From assembly GCF_000732625.1 (NCBI RefSeq), contig NZ_JPJI01000032.1:558001-622000 (forward strand): 64,000 bases of DNA. The letters are read 5' to 3'. The notes beneath the pieces were generated by a model. The model did no database searches and had not been told where the DNA came from. It saw only the letters and a program-made list of their open reading frames with translations. The stretch is from Nonlabens ulvanivorans. Lineage in GTDB: Bacteria > Bacteroidota > Bacteroidia > Flavobacteriales > Flavobacteriaceae. This document shows, in pieces, positions 33,183 to 43,092 of this stretch. A program made the position numbers and the translations under genes. Within the stretch, counting starts at the first letter, position 1, and each line of letters starts with the position of its first letter.

Positions 33183-34241
33183 TTAATTTTTAGGAGGATC
33201 TATTTTAGTGATGTAAAGTTCGACTCTACGGTCTAGTTTATCAATACCACCTAATGGTCTAGTCCTTCCATATCCCTTAAACCTCATACGTGTGTGTTTC
33301 ACACCACGACTGCGCAATATTTTATATATAGCTAGTGCTCTAGCATGGGATAGATTTGATTTTTTAGTATCTCTATTATACGCATCTGGATAGGCAGGAT
33401 TGATACAGCATACATGTCCGTGTATTTCAAAATGAATATCTTCTCTAGCGATTAAAATTTCTGCAACACGATCGAGTAGTGGCTGTGATTCTTCTAAAAT
33501 CGTAGAACGACCTTTATAGAATAGAATATTCTCTAATCTAATGACCTGTCCCTTTTTAAGTTTTTTACTTAAAAGAGACTTAAATGGTTCTTTAGTATTA
33601 TCAATAGGTGGATCGAGTTTAGTAGGGATATCTAAGAATTCATCTTCTTCGACGACTTCTACAGATACTTCTGGCTCAGTTGTATTACTGGTTTTAATTA
33701 CTTCTGTACTACTCGGGTTCTCTAAGATAGCAGCGACGACTTTCTTTTCATAGATAGGTATCTCTTTTGCCTCTTCTATGGTAAGTTCTTGTTTGCGCAA
33801 TTTTTTAATGGCAACTCGTTTGGTTTTATCTGCGCTTAAAGAGAATTCGACATCTACACGACGGTTTTGAGCTCTTATTTCTTCAGTTTCTTCTTGATCT
33901 AATTCTTCTTCAAGAGCTACTTCTCCTAATCCTTCTACTTTTTTAGAGATGTTCTCTAGTTCTATATCATGGTTTTCTAACCATTCAGAAACGGTTTCTA
34001 CTCGTCTGTTAGATAAGTCTAAATTATACTCATAACTACCTCTATCATCACAATAGCCTAGTATTTTAACAGTAAGAATGGGTTTATAAATAAGATCATC
34101 AAAGAATGACGTGAGTTGTTTTCCTTCACTAAAAGAGAACTGATCTTTATCCACATCAAAATATACAGAATGTGTGACTGTGATTTGTGAACTAGCACAA
34201 AAAGCAGTAAGGAAAGCACATATGTATAGTAATCGCTTCAT
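33183..34241 (-). CDS. Protein with two OmpA-like peptidoglycan-binding domains
   Basis: 352 residues with signal peptide (about 1-18). First OmpA-like domain (about 22-135: YFDVDKDQF, LGYCDDRGSYEYNLDLSNRR) and a second one (about 235-345: ILFYKGRSTILEES, IHGHVCC, KGYGRTRPL), joined by an acidic linker. The usual Asp/Arg diaminopimelate ligands are visible in the first domain (NLDLSNRR) and partly in the second (LSHAR). Anchors the envelope to peptidoglycan; no beta-barrel is present, so it is not a classical OmpA. Two bases after the S41 protease gene stop. Confidence 0.82.
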   Translation of the reverse strand: MKRLLYICAFLTAFCASSQITVTHSVYFDVDKDQFSFSEGKQLTSFFDDLIYKPILTVKILGYCDDRGSYEYNLDLSNRRVETVSEWLENHDIELENISKKVEGLGEVALEEELDQEETEEIRAQNRRVDVEFSLSADKTKRVAIKKLRKQELTIEEAKEIPIYEKKVVAAILENPSSTEVIKTSNTTEPEVSVEVVEEDEFLDIPTKLDPPIDNTKEPFKSLLSKKLKKGQVIRLENILFYKGRSTILEESQPLLDRVAEILIAREDIHFEIHGHVCCINPAYPDAYNRDTKKSNLSHARALAIYKILRSRGVKHTRMRFKGYGRTRPLGGIDKLDRRVELYITKIDPPKN

Positions 34242-34243
34242 TC

Positions 34244-35887
34244 TTATTTTAAAATTCTGTTGTATTTATTTTGATCTTCTAGAACATTTACAGCTTCTAA
34301 AATTTCTGGATTGAATTTTAATTGATAGTTATATAAACCGTCACGATAGAAATATCTTTTAACGATTTCATCAGTAAGAAGGCTCATGATTTCAGCCTTT
34401 TTATCTTTCATATCCTTTTTCTTAGCATTATTAATCGCTTCTTGCATGGCCTTATAGCTAGAGTTAATATCATCATCTAGTTCTTCTTTCTCGGCAGTTT
34501 TAAATGCTTTTGCAAATGCAGACTCTGTTTCAGTATTAAAATCAAATCCTTTTTTCTCAACCCAATTAACAAAGTCATTAAAATCGGTGTCCGTGAATCT
34601 AAAACTATCCATATCTGTTACCTGATGATTATAATAATACTCTGTAGCATAATCAAAAATGGCGTTATCTCTAAGTAAGGCTGTCGTGATAGGTGAGTAA
34701 GCAGCGCTTTCTAATTCAATATCTGGCTGTACACCACCACCGTCGTAAACGGTACGACCGCTATTAACAGTTTTAAAGGCATTATAATCTTCTTTTTTAG
34801 TACGGACGGCATTACCATCTTCATCACGATTCCAGTAGTCTAATGCTTGTATACAACGACCACTAGGTGTATAATATCTTGAGATGGTTATTTTTACTTG
34901 TGTACCATAAGATAGTGGTTTAGGACGTTGTACTAGTCCTTTACCAAAACTACGAGCACCTATTACAACACCACGATCATAATCTTGTATACTACCACTT
35001 ACTATTTCACTAGCACTGGCACTGCGTCCATTAATAAGTACTGCAACAGGTATGTCTGGATCATACGCAGGACGTTTTGTTAGGTACGTTTTATTATACT
35101 GTTCAACAACAGATTGAGTGCTGGTTATCAGTTTGTCTTTCTCTATAAAAAGATTAGAAACAGCAACCGCTTCACTTAATAAACCACCAGGATTGCCTCT
35201 TAAATCAAGAATTATTTTAGTAGCTCCTTTTTCTTTTAATGCTAAAATTGCAGCCTTAGTTTCTCGAGAAGCTTTCTCATTAAATTTAGATAATACCACA
35301 TATCCTATTTCTGGTGTTGCCATTTCATAAAAAGGAACGGCATTAACCTCAACTGCCTGTCTTTTAACTTTTGCTGATTTCTCTTTTCCCTGTCGTTTAT
35401 AAACGATTGATATTTCTGTATCTGCACTACCTTTCAATAAATCACCGGCATTTTCTTTATAGTCCGCTAGCTTGATGCCATCTATTTCTATAATCTCGTC
35501 ACCAGCTTTAAGTCCTGCAACATCAGCAGGATGGTCTTTCCATGGTTCTACTATAATCACTTTATCATCTCTAGTACTTACTACAGCACCTATACCTGTG
35601 TAAGCGCCACGTCTATTAATGATAGACTTCTCAACTTCTTGTTCTGTCCAGTATTTAGTATAAGGATCCAATTCTGACAGCATTCCTTCTATGGCGTTAT
35701 CCATTAAGTCTGCTGGATTAGTCTCATCTACATAGTTCATATTGAGCTGTTTATACATTTCTGTGAAAATCTCAATCTGCTTTGCGATTTCAAAAAAGTC
35801 GTTTTGAAAACTAGCTGTCGTAAAGAAAATAGACGCTCCTAGAATAGGAAGTAAAATCTGTCTTTTAATATTAATGGTACCTTTCAT
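34244..35887 (-). CDS. S41-family C-terminal processing peptidase
   Basis: 547 residues. N-terminal signal or anchor segment (about 8-28), N-terminal helical part, PDZ domain (about 85-170, with VGLKAGDEIIEI-type residues), and the tail-specific protease domain (about 175-360) with the catalytic Ser in NGRSASASEIVSG and the catalytic Lys in SFGKGLVQ, then a helical C-terminal part (about 400-545). Cuts proteins near the C-terminus in the periplasm. Placed between the OmpA-domain protein and rnpA. Confidence 0.9.
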   Translation of the reverse strand: MKGTINIKRQILLPILGASIFFTTASFQNDFFEIAKQIEIFTEMYKQLNMNYVDETNPADLMDNAIEGMLSELDPYTKYWTEQEVEKSIINRRGAYTGIGAVVSTRDDKVIIVEPWKDHPADVAGLKAGDEIIEIDGIKLADYKENAGDLLKGSADTEISIVYKRQGKEKSAKVKRQAVEVNAVPFYEMATPEIGYVVLSKFNEKASRETKAAILALKEKGATKIILDLRGNPGGLLSEAVAVSNLFIEKDKLITSTQSVVEQYNKTYLTKRPAYDPDIPVAVLINGRSASASEIVSGSIQDYDRGVVIGARSFGKGLVQRPKPLSYGTQVKITISRYYTPSGRCIQALDYWNRDEDGNAVRTKKEDYNAFKTVNSGRTVYDGGGVQPDIELESAAYSPITTALLRDNAIFDYATEYYYNHQVTDMDSFRFTDTDFNDFVNWVEKKGFDFNTETESAFAKAFKTAEKEELDDDINSSYKAMQEAINNAKKKDMKDKKAEIMSLLTDEIVKRYFYRDGLYNYQLKFNPEILEAVNVLEDQNKYNRILK

Positions 35888-35998
35888 AGTTGTTAACGGT
35901 TCTATACGCGTTGCAATAAATATAGGATAAAAACGGTAGATGACTCATTTTCTTGCCGTTTAGTAGCTATTTATAATAGAATACAATTAAAATGCCAA

Positions 35999-36376
35999 TT
36001 AATCTTCTAATTGTTGATGTTGCTTGTTTAACTCGATGATTAGCTTTTTAATCAATTGTTGAACGGTTTCAAATTCAGGCATTTTAGGAGATTGAAAAAG
36101 AAACATCATTTCAATACTTTTTCCTTCAGGAGTTATTAAGTCATGTTGATTCAAACGATAAGCTTCTCTCAACAACCTTTTAATACGATTGCGATTTGGT
36201 GCTTTTTTAAAAAATCGTTTTGAAACGCTGACACCTATTTTATGAGGTTGATCCATGTTTATGAGATTATAAACACAACGTATAGGTCCTTTACGTATAG
36301 AAGAACCTTCTGTAAAAAGTAACTCTATAGATTTTTTACTTTTAAGCTTAGTCTCTTTTCCTAGGGTGAAACGCAT
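35999..36376 (-). CDS. rnpA: Ribonuclease P protein component
   Basis: Protein cofactor of the RNase P ribozyme that matures tRNA 5' ends; 125 residues. The RNR motif is NRNRIKRLLREAYR near residues 60-73, with the basic N-terminal F-x-x-G-x-E-x-K-L-K opening. rpmH, its usual neighbour, is not adjacent here. The start at 36376 is preceded after four bases by a -7 element. Confidence 0.92.
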   Translation of the reverse strand: MRFTLGKETKLKSKKSIELLFTEGSSIRKGPIRCVYNLINMDQPHKIGVSVSKRFFKKAPNRNRIKRLLREAYRLNQHDLITPEGKSIEMMFLFQSPKMPEFETVQQLIKKLIIELNKQHQQLED

Positions 36377-36380
36377 GATG

Positions 36381-36388
36381 CAAAGATA
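36381..36388 (-). promoter_or_regulatory. Promoter -7 element of rnpA (four bases before ATG)
   Basis: TATCTTTG on the minus strand, four bases before the rnpA ATG, predicting a leaderless transcript. Confidence 0.55.
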
Positions 36389-36427
36389 TGTTTTTAAGAG
36401 AATGCTATGATTGAATTTAAGACAACA

Positions 36428-36459
36428 AAAAAGCAGCTGTAATTAAACAGCTGCTTTTT
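36428..36459 (-). terminator. Terminator after the M1 peptidase gene
   Basis: AAAAAGCAGCTGT (36428-36440) pairs with ACAGCTGCTTTTT (36447-36459), six-base loop, T run on the minus strand. Confidence 0.85.
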
Positions 36460-36480
36460 CAAAATCTAATGGCTGATAAC

Positions 36481-38343
36481 TTACTCTTGTAAAGACCAGT
36501 TGTTATTTTCTTTATCCACATCTGCCATGTTATTCATAGGATCAATTTCAACAGATTTTATAGAACGCATATCCACGCCGTCTAATTCTAGTTCATAGGT
36601 TGGGTAAGCCCAAGCCCAATCATTTAAAACAGTCCAGTTATTGGGTACGGCTTTCTCACCACGCATTTCTTCTAACGGTATGTAAAACCATTTCTCGCTT
36701 CCATCATTCATGGTTACTTTAATATCTAATGGCATAGGCATTAAACCATTACGCTTTAATGATACCACGCTCATGCCGTCTAGACTGCTTAAGTTCTCAA
36801 TAGAATAATCGATAACGTTTGTAGTCATTGTCCAGTCACGTAAGTACCATTCTAGGTCAAATCCGCTAACACGCTCTGCAACACGTTTAAAATCATTAGG
36901 CTCTGGATGTTTGAATTTCCACGTGTTATAATATTCTTTAATTACGTCATCACGTTTTTCATCACCAATAATGTAGCCTAATTGTGCTAAAAAAGTAGCA
37001 CCTTTATTATAAGCACTAGCACCGTATGCACCATTATACTCATAACGATCTGCATGTGTGGTTTGAGGTTGTTCTTTACCAGAATTTGCTAGACCTAGAT
37101 AACCTCTATAAGAACCACTATTTGCAGTACCTTCATCTTCTCCATTAATGTAAGCCATAGCTTTATTAGAGATAAAAGTGGTAAAACCTTCATCCATCCA
37201 TTCATGTTTTGCCTCATTAGTAGCAAGAATGTGATTGAACCACGAGTGTGCAAACTCATGAGCCGTAACGCCCATTAAACTACCATAGCTGCGTTCTCCT
37301 GTGATTAAAGTACACATGGCATATTCCATACCACCATCACCACCTTGTATCACACTATATTGCTTATAAGGATACTCACCGATGTGCTCGTTGAAGTATT
37401 TCAACATTTCATTAGTCTTAGGCTGTAGTTTTTCCCAGTTTTCTTTAATCGCATCGTTATCCTTGTATAAAAAGTGGAGTTTTACACCATTTGCACCATT
37501 ATATACATCATGGATAAAATCTGGATCTGCGCCCCATGCAAAATCATGTACCATAGGTGCGTTAAAATGCCAAGTTAATTTACCGTCTTTACCTTTTGCA
37601 GGACCAGAGTTTGCTTTATCATAACCGTGACCTATGTCTTTTGGGTTTTGTAAATATCCAGTACCACCTACAGTATAATCTTTATCAAGTGTCAATTTTA
37701 CGTCAAAATTTCCCCATACACCATGAAACTCGCGTCCTATGTATGGACTTGTGTTCCATCCGGTAGCGTCGAATTCTGCCATTTTAGGAAACCATTGTGT
37801 CATGGATAGTGCAACGCCTTCTTTGTTATTGCGACCACTTCTACGTACTTGAACAGGAACCTGACCGTTAAAATCTAGTTTTAAAGTAGTAGACTGTCCT
37901 GGCGCTAGAGCTTTGGCTAGTTTTACAACTAAAACAGTTCCTTCTTCTTGTGGTTGAAGAGTTGTACCATCTTGTGTCATATTGGAAACATGTAGATAAC
38001 CTATTTCATTAGGTTCTAATGCAGCAATTCTAGATCCAACACGTCTATCAGGATCTGCAATGGTGCGAGATCTTACATCCATTTCACTACCTGGTTGAAA
38101 AGCATTGAAGAATAAATGATAATAAACTCTGTCTAAAGTCTCTGGAGAATTATTTGTGTAAACTAAGGTCTGTTTTCCCGTATATTGATAACGGTCCACA
38201 TCCATATCTACATCCATCTTATAGTCTACAGCTTGCTGCCAGTAACCGTTTGCATTGGTGCTTTGGTTAGCTACAACATCTTTTGAAGATCCACAACTTG
38301 CAAGTATAACTGCGGTGGTGAGTAGTAAAATGATTTTTTTCAT
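36481..38343 (-). CDS. M1-family zinc metallopeptidase, lipoprotein
   Basis: 620 residues. Lipobox LASC at about residue 17. M1 aminopeptidase domain: GGMEYAM exopeptidase-type segment (near residue 335) and the zinc motif HEFAH (about 361) followed 18 residues later by a Glu (WMDEGF). Lipoprotein location is on the periplasmic or outer-membrane side. Likely degrades peptides outside the cytosol. Only the N- and catalytic domains are present; the long C-terminal helical domain of PepN is absent. Confidence 0.9.
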   Translation of the reverse strand: MKKIILLLTTAVILASCGSSKDVVANQSTNANGYWQQAVDYKMDVDMDVDRYQYTGKQTLVYTNNSPETLDRVYYHLFFNAFQPGSEMDVRSRTIADPDRRVGSRIAALEPNEIGYLHVSNMTQDGTTLQPQEEGTVLVVKLAKALAPGQSTTLKLDFNGQVPVQVRRSGRNNKEGVALSMTQWFPKMAEFDATGWNTSPYIGREFHGVWGNFDVKLTLDKDYTVGGTGYLQNPKDIGHGYDKANSGPAKGKDGKLTWHFNAPMVHDFAWGADPDFIHDVYNGANGVKLHFLYKDNDAIKENWEKLQPKTNEMLKYFNEHIGEYPYKQYSVIQGGDGGMEYAMCTLITGERSYGSLMGVTAHEFAHSWFNHILATNEAKHEWMDEGFTTFISNKAMAYINGEDEGTANSGSYRGYLGLANSGKEQPQTTHADRYEYNGAYGASAYNKGATFLAQLGYIIGDEKRDDVIKEYYNTWKFKHPEPNDFKRVAERVSGFDLEWYLRDWTMTTNVIDYSIENLSSLDGMSVVSLKRNGLMPMPLDIKVTMNDGSEKWFYIPLEEMRGEKAVPNNWTVLNDWAWAYPTYELELDGVDMRSIKSVEIDPMNNMADVDKENNNWSLQE

Positions 38344-38378
38344 TTGATTGTTGTTGAGTAATTAGGTTATAAATATAC

Positions 38379-38394
38379 CGCTTTCGCGAAAGCG
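38379..38394. repeat. 16-bp palindrome copy 9 (exact, intergenic)
   Basis: Exact core, in the gap between the M1 and S8 peptidase genes, abutting the S8 terminator's T tract. Confidence 0.95.
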
Positions 38395-38429
38395 TAAAAA
38401 GAAAAGCCCGTCCATATTAGGACAGGCTT
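38395..38429 (-). terminator. Terminator after the S8 peptidase gene
   Basis: AAGCCCGTCC (38404-38413) pairs with GGACAGGCTT (38420-38429), one mismatch; a T-rich tract follows on the minus strand. Confidence 0.75.
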
Positions 38430-38451
38430 AACAATATTATTTAAATACGGC

Positions 38452-40080
38452 TTACATTTTAGACGCCATAATCAAGGCGTTGTAAAGGTTTGCCATTTTA
38501 CCTGAAGTAGTAATTTCTTGGAATGGTTTAGTATCTGCTCCACCACCAACATTTACACGTGCCATAGTTGTTAAACCACTGTCCATAATGATGTGTTTTA
38601 CCTCACTAGCAGATAGTTTAGGGAACTGTGAACGTATTACCGCTGCAACACCAGCAACTGCTGGAGAAGCCATAGATGTTCCACTTGCATTGCGATATTC
38701 ATTTAATGGTGCTGTAGAATAAATCTGAGCTCCAGGACCAAAAACGTCTACTGTTGCTTTACCATAATTAGAGAAACTTGCTGGCATGTCTGCACCGTAA
38801 GATGGAGCAAGAGCACCTACTGTAAGGAAATTATCAGAGATCTCTGGTCCTGCAAGTTCTTGATCTTGTGGATATACTTGAGTAAAATCTGTATCTGTCC
38901 CTTCATTACCAGCTGCGTTTACAAATAGTACATCTTTACTTTCAGCATATTTAATAGCATCCCAAACAAATTCTGGGTTTGAAGAATGGTATTTACCAAA
39001 ACTACCATTGATGACCTTAGCACCGTTATCTGCTGCATAGCGTATTGCTGCTGCGATATCTTTATCATACTCGTCGCCCATGCTTACGGCTCTTAGTACC
39101 ATAATTTCTACATTATTTGCAACACCATTTACACCTAGACCGTTATCACGCTCTGAAGCGATGATTCCTGCAACGTGTGTACCGTGAAATGCATCTGCTT
39201 TTTCTGGGTCTGGACCGCTGTACTGGTTGTCTCCCCAAATTTCTCCTGGAGTATAAGAATAAGGATTGTTACCTGGCATCGCATCTTCACGATAGTTGGA
39301 TTTTAACTTTTCGCCATTTAATAGGTTCGTGGCATCTGTAATGTAATCACCTAGGACCTCTTTTGCCTGTGCAACAGACTCAAGACCTTGACCAAAGAAG
39401 AAACTCAATGTTCCTTTTGCGTTGTTTACCGTTTCATCTTCAGAACTGATTGCAGCAACCTCTGCTGGTGTATAGTCTGACTTGCCTAAGTGTGCACTTA
39501 CAACTTTATCAGCTTCAACGATTTGCTGTAGGATACCTTCAAAACGTTCTTTGCTTTGTGTCGCTTGCGCTAGTTTTGCATCATACTCTTTTTGAGCTTT
39601 TGCTACGATATCTGCTGGTAACATAGCTTTATCTCTTACGATACGCTCATACTCTAGATTCTCATCAACGATGTTCCCTAAGAAGTTCCATCCATGTACA
39701 TCATCGATGTATCCATTTTTATCATCATCGATACCATTTCCTGGGATTTCATCTTCATTAGTCCAGATTACACCATCTAGATCTTCATGCTCGATGTCAA
39801 TACCTGAATCTATTACTGCAACCACAGTAGTAGTTCCCATGCGACCTTTAAGGATTTCAGTATAAGCCTTATTAACACTCATTCCAGGAATGGTGTCTGT
39901 CTGTAGGTCTAGATCCTTCCAGTTTTTTGCCTCAACCTCAGACATTGCAGTCGTTTTAATAGGTGTTGAGTCTATGTTTTCAATAGGTGGAGATACGATC
40001 GTAAATCCACTACCACAACCAGCTAGCATACCTGCTGCCGCTACGGTTAACATTGTTTTCTTAATAAAGGAGTAATTCAT
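38452..40080 (-). CDS. S8-family subtilisin-like serine peptidase, lipoprotein
   Basis: 542 residues. Lipobox AGC near residue 22. Catalytic triad: Asp in VVAVIDSGIDIEHEDLDG (about 90), His in HGTHVAG (about 300) and Ser in GTSMASPAVAG (about 467). An insertion of roughly 200 residues between Asp and His (KEYDAKLAQATQSKERFEG and a helical segment) is unusual for classical subtilisins but seen in Bacteroidetes S8 proteins. Exported peptidase; substrate unknown. Confidence 0.9.
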   Translation of the reverse strand: MNYSFIKKTMLTVAAAGMLAGCGSGFTIVSPPIENIDSTPIKTTAMSEVEAKNWKDLDLQTDTIPGMSVNKAYTEILKGRMGTTTVVAVIDSGIDIEHEDLDGVIWTNEDEIPGNGIDDDKNGYIDDVHGWNFLGNIVDENLEYERIVRDKAMLPADIVAKAQKEYDAKLAQATQSKERFEGILQQIVEADKVVSAHLGKSDYTPAEVAAISSEDETVNNAKGTLSFFFGQGLESVAQAKEVLGDYITDATNLLNGEKLKSNYREDAMPGNNPYSYTPGEIWGDNQYSGPDPEKADAFHGTHVAGIIASERDNGLGVNGVANNVEIMVLRAVSMGDEYDKDIAAAIRYAADNGAKVINGSFGKYHSSNPEFVWDAIKYAESKDVLFVNAAGNEGTDTDFTQVYPQDQELAGPEISDNFLTVGALAPSYGADMPASFSNYGKATVDVFGPGAQIYSTAPLNEYRNASGTSMASPAVAGVAAVIRSQFPKLSASEVKHIIMDSGLTTMARVNVGGGADTKPFQEITTSGKMANLYNALIMASKM

Positions 40081-40085
40081 GATTT

Positions 40086-40940
40086 TTAATTAAATAAGTC
40101 GTTAAAAGTAAGGGATTTATCGAGACGCACACCTTTTTCGGTGTGTTTCACGGTAATTATTTCATTATTAGGGTCGTGTTCTAGGATGAGATAATAACCT
40201 TTTGTGGCAGCTTCATTAAGAAATTTTGCTTTCTCATCGAGAGTAAGTAATGGTCTGGTATCATAGCCCATTACATAAGGTATAGGTATGTGTCCTGCTG
40301 TAGGCAAAAGGTCTGCCATGTAAACTAAGGTTTTATCACCTATAGTGATGTGTGGTATCATCATCTTTTCTGTATGACCATCAACAAAAAGGATGTCAAA
40401 ATCCATTTCGTTTTGTGTTGCAAAAGAGCTGTTTTGTTTGATAAAATTTAACTGGCCACTTTCTTCTATAGGCTTAATGTTTTCTGTAAGGAAAGATGCT
40501 TTTTCTCTCGCATTAGGTTCTACAGCCCATTTCCAATGCTCTTCATTAGTCCAAAATTTTGCATTTGCAAACGCAGGTTCATAAAAATCATTCTTTTTTT
40601 TCTCTATCACACCACCACAGTGGTCAAAGTGTAAGTGAGTTAAAAAGACGTCTGTAATATCATCTCGAGAAAAACCAGCTTTCTTAAGAGAGCTGTCTAA
40701 GTCATAGATATGATCCATAAAATAATAACCAAAGAATTTCTCTGATTGTTTATTTCCCATTCCGGTATCTATCAAGGTTAATCGATCACCATTTTCTACC
40801 AGCAAACAACGTGCTGCCATATCGATCATATTATTAGAATCTGCTGGATTAGTACGTTGCCATAAAGACTTAGGGACGACACCAAACATGGCGCCACCAT
40901 CCAATTTAAAATTACCAGCTTCTATAGAATGTATTTTCAT
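40086..40940 (-). CDS. MBL-fold metallohydrolase
   Basis: 284 residues, no signal peptide. The metal motif HLHFDHCGG is at about residue 103, with later Asp (MADLLPTAGH) and His (LEHDPNN) positions as metal ligands in the metallo-beta-lactamase fold. Similar proteins include lactonases and hydrolases; I cannot pick a substrate. Ends five bases before the S8 peptidase gene, probably co-transcribed. Confidence 0.82.
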   Translation of the reverse strand: MKIHSIEAGNFKLDGGAMFGVVPKSLWQRTNPADSNNMIDMAARCLLVENGDRLTLIDTGMGNKQSEKFFGYYFMDHIYDLDSSLKKAGFSRDDITDVFLTHLHFDHCGGVIEKKKNDFYEPAFANAKFWTNEEHWKWAVEPNAREKASFLTENIKPIEESGQLNFIKQNSSFATQNEMDFDILFVDGHTEKMMIPHITIGDKTLVYMADLLPTAGHIPIPYVMGYDTRPLLTLDEKAKFLNEAATKGYYLILEHDPNNEIITVKHTEKGVRLDKSLTFNDLFN

Positions 40941-41100
40941 AAAATGAATCTCTTTTATAGGTAGTGCAATTTAAAATTTTGTTACATCAAAAGTCTTGAA
41001 ATTGCGTTAAACTACTTTTATAATATTAAATTGAAATAAACGGGATGAATTATAAAGGATGCACATTTTTTAATTTTTATCACCCTATGTTATATAAATA

Positions 41101-41116
41101 CGCTTTCGCGAAAGCG
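41101..41116. repeat. 16-bp palindrome copy 10 (exact, intergenic)
   Basis: Exact core with TA before and TAAAT after, 55 bases before the antiporter start. Confidence 0.95.
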
Positions 41117-41170
41117 TAAATCACGTCATCATTTAATAAAAGGTCGTAATTTTCAGCCAAAATAGAGAAT

Positions 41171-43015
41171 ATGCTAGAACTAGCTGGAATTATAATACTA
41201 GGAATACTTGCACAATGGATGGCGTGGCGATTTAAAATACCAGCCATTCTACCTTTAATAATTATAGGTTTATTAGTAGGTCCTATTGCATCTTTATATA
41301 CAGAAGATGCATCTAAATTAATCGAACCTATATGGAATGGACAGCAAGGCCTATTTCCCGGCGAGAGTCTTTTTTATTTTGTATCGCTAGCGATTAGTAT
41401 CATACTTTTTGAAGGTGGACTTACTTTAAAGAAAGAAGAGATTCTTAATACAGGACCGGTGATAGGTAAATTAATATCGGTTGCGGTGATCATTACATTT
41501 GCTGGTGCCGGTGTTGCGGCGCACTATATTTTTGGACTTAGTTGGGAAATCGCTTTACTATTCTCAGCCTTAATTATAGTTACCGGACCTACCGTTATAA
41601 CTCCTATCTTAAGAAATATACCTCTTAAAAAAGATGTGAGTTCAATTTTAAAATGGGAAGGGATTTTAATTGATCCTATAGGTGCTTTATTTGCGGTACT
41701 GGTATTTGAATTTATAAGCGCAAATGCTGGTGGAGAGTTTACATTAGTAGCGCTTGAGGAATTTGGTAAGATTGTGTTGTTTGGATTCTCTTTTGGATTC
41801 TCATTTGCTCATGCACTGGCATTTTCTATTAAGAAGAAGTTGATACCTCATTATCTATTAAATGTATTTACACTTGCGGCTGTTCTAGGAGTGTTTGTTC
41901 TTAGTGATTCATTTGCACACGAGTCTGGTTTACTAGCTGTAGTTGTTATGGGTATGGTTATGGGTAATATTAATTTACCTAACCTTAAAGAACTACTTTA
42001 TTTTAAAGAGTCGTTGAGTGTTTTATTGATATCGATTCTGTTTATACTTCTTGCAGCAAATATTAATATGGAAGATTTGTACCTTATCTACAGATGGGAA
42101 ACGGCAGTATTGTTTGCAATAGTATCCTTTATCATACGTCCATTAGGTGTATTTGCTAGTTCGATAAATAGTGGTTTAAAAATTAATGAGAAGCTATTTA
42201 TATCATGGGTCGGGCCTCGCGGTATTGTAGCGGCAGGTATTGCGTCACTATTTGGTTCTAAACTGGTTACACAAGGTGTTGAAGGAGCAGAGTATATCAC
42301 ACCGCTCGTATTTATGATTGTATTAGGTACCGTATTATTAAATGCAACAACTGCCAGATTGTTTGCAAAAATTGTAGGTGTGTTCTTGAAGCAATCTGAT
42401 GGTATTATGATCGTAGGAGCTTCAAAGTTCTCTAGATTAATAGCTAGTTATTTAAAAGTACATGGACGCAGTGTTGTACTAGTAGATACTAATACTAATA
42501 ATGTGCGTATTGCAAAAGAAAAAGGATTGGACGCTGTAGCGGCAGATATTTATAGTGATGCCATAACCGATGATATTGAATTTAATAACATAGGTTTTCT
42601 AATGGCGCTAACAGGTAACTCGCAGATTAATGATTATGCACTAGAGCGTTTTACAGCACGTTTTGGAGAAAATGGCGCATACCGATTAGTTCACTCTACT
42701 GAAGTGAGCAATCCTGATGAAAATCCTACTAGAGGTCTGTTTTCATCTACCGATGATTATGTAAACATGATGGAAGTAGCACGTTATTATGGAGAGATAC
42801 ATGAAATCACTATTAAATCACAAGAGCACTATGAAGGATTGATTGAAATCACAAAAACTGATGAAAACATCATTCCTTTATTTATAAGAAAGAAAAATGA
42901 GATAGATATTATACCATCTACATCACTAGATATGGAAGTAGAAGAAGATAGTAAGCTGGTTTATCTAGGTAAAAAAATTGTAGTGCAAGCGAGTGGTGAT
43001 GTGGTCATGGAATAA
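41171..43015 (+). CDS. CPA1-type cation:proton antiporter with RCK-like domain
   Basis: 614 residues. About 12 membrane helices (residues 1-400), with the CPA helix motifs VTGPTVITPIL and EGILIDPIGALFAV (the second carries the Glu and Asp residues used for ion exchange). C-terminal TrkA_N/RCK-like nucleotide-binding fold (about 410-530: IMIVGASKFSRLIASYLKVHGRSVVLVD) and a final RCK_C-like part. Exchanges Na+ or K+ for protons, with gating by a nucleotide plausible (inference). Confidence 0.85.
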   Translation: MLELAGIIILGILAQWMAWRFKIPAILPLIIIGLLVGPIASLYTEDASKLIEPIWNGQQGLFPGESLFYFVSLAISIILFEGGLTLKKEEILNTGPVIGKLISVAVIITFAGAGVAAHYIFGLSWEIALLFSALIIVTGPTVITPILRNIPLKKDVSSILKWEGILIDPIGALFAVLVFEFISANAGGEFTLVALEEFGKIVLFGFSFGFSFAHALAFSIKKKLIPHYLLNVFTLAAVLGVFVLSDSFAHESGLLAVVVMGMVMGNINLPNLKELLYFKESLSVLLISILFILLAANINMEDLYLIYRWETAVLFAIVSFIIRPLGVFASSINSGLKINEKLFISWVGPRGIVAAGIASLFGSKLVTQGVEGAEYITPLVFMIVLGTVLLNATTARLFAKIVGVFLKQSDGIMIVGASKFSRLIASYLKVHGRSVVLVDTNTNNVRIAKEKGLDAVAADIYSDAITDDIEFNNIGFLMALTGNSQINDYALERFTARFGENGAYRLVHSTEVSNPDENPTRGLFSSTDDYVNMMEVARYYGEIHEITIKSQEHYEGLIEITKTDENIIPLFIRKKNEIDIIPSTSLDMEVEEDSKLVYLGKKIVVQASGDVVME

Positions 43016-43036
43016 AGGAGAACATTATTATAATAT

Positions 43037-43072
43037 AAAAGGGACAGAATTAATATTCTGTCCCTTTTTTTA
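43037..43072 (+). terminator. Terminator after the antiporter gene
   Basis: AGGGACAGAAT (43040-43050) pairs with ATTCTGTCCCT (43055-43065), with a T7 run. The same stem appears at 44297-44330. Confidence 0.85.
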
Positions 43073-43092
43073 ATAAAAATTAGACTTAAAAA

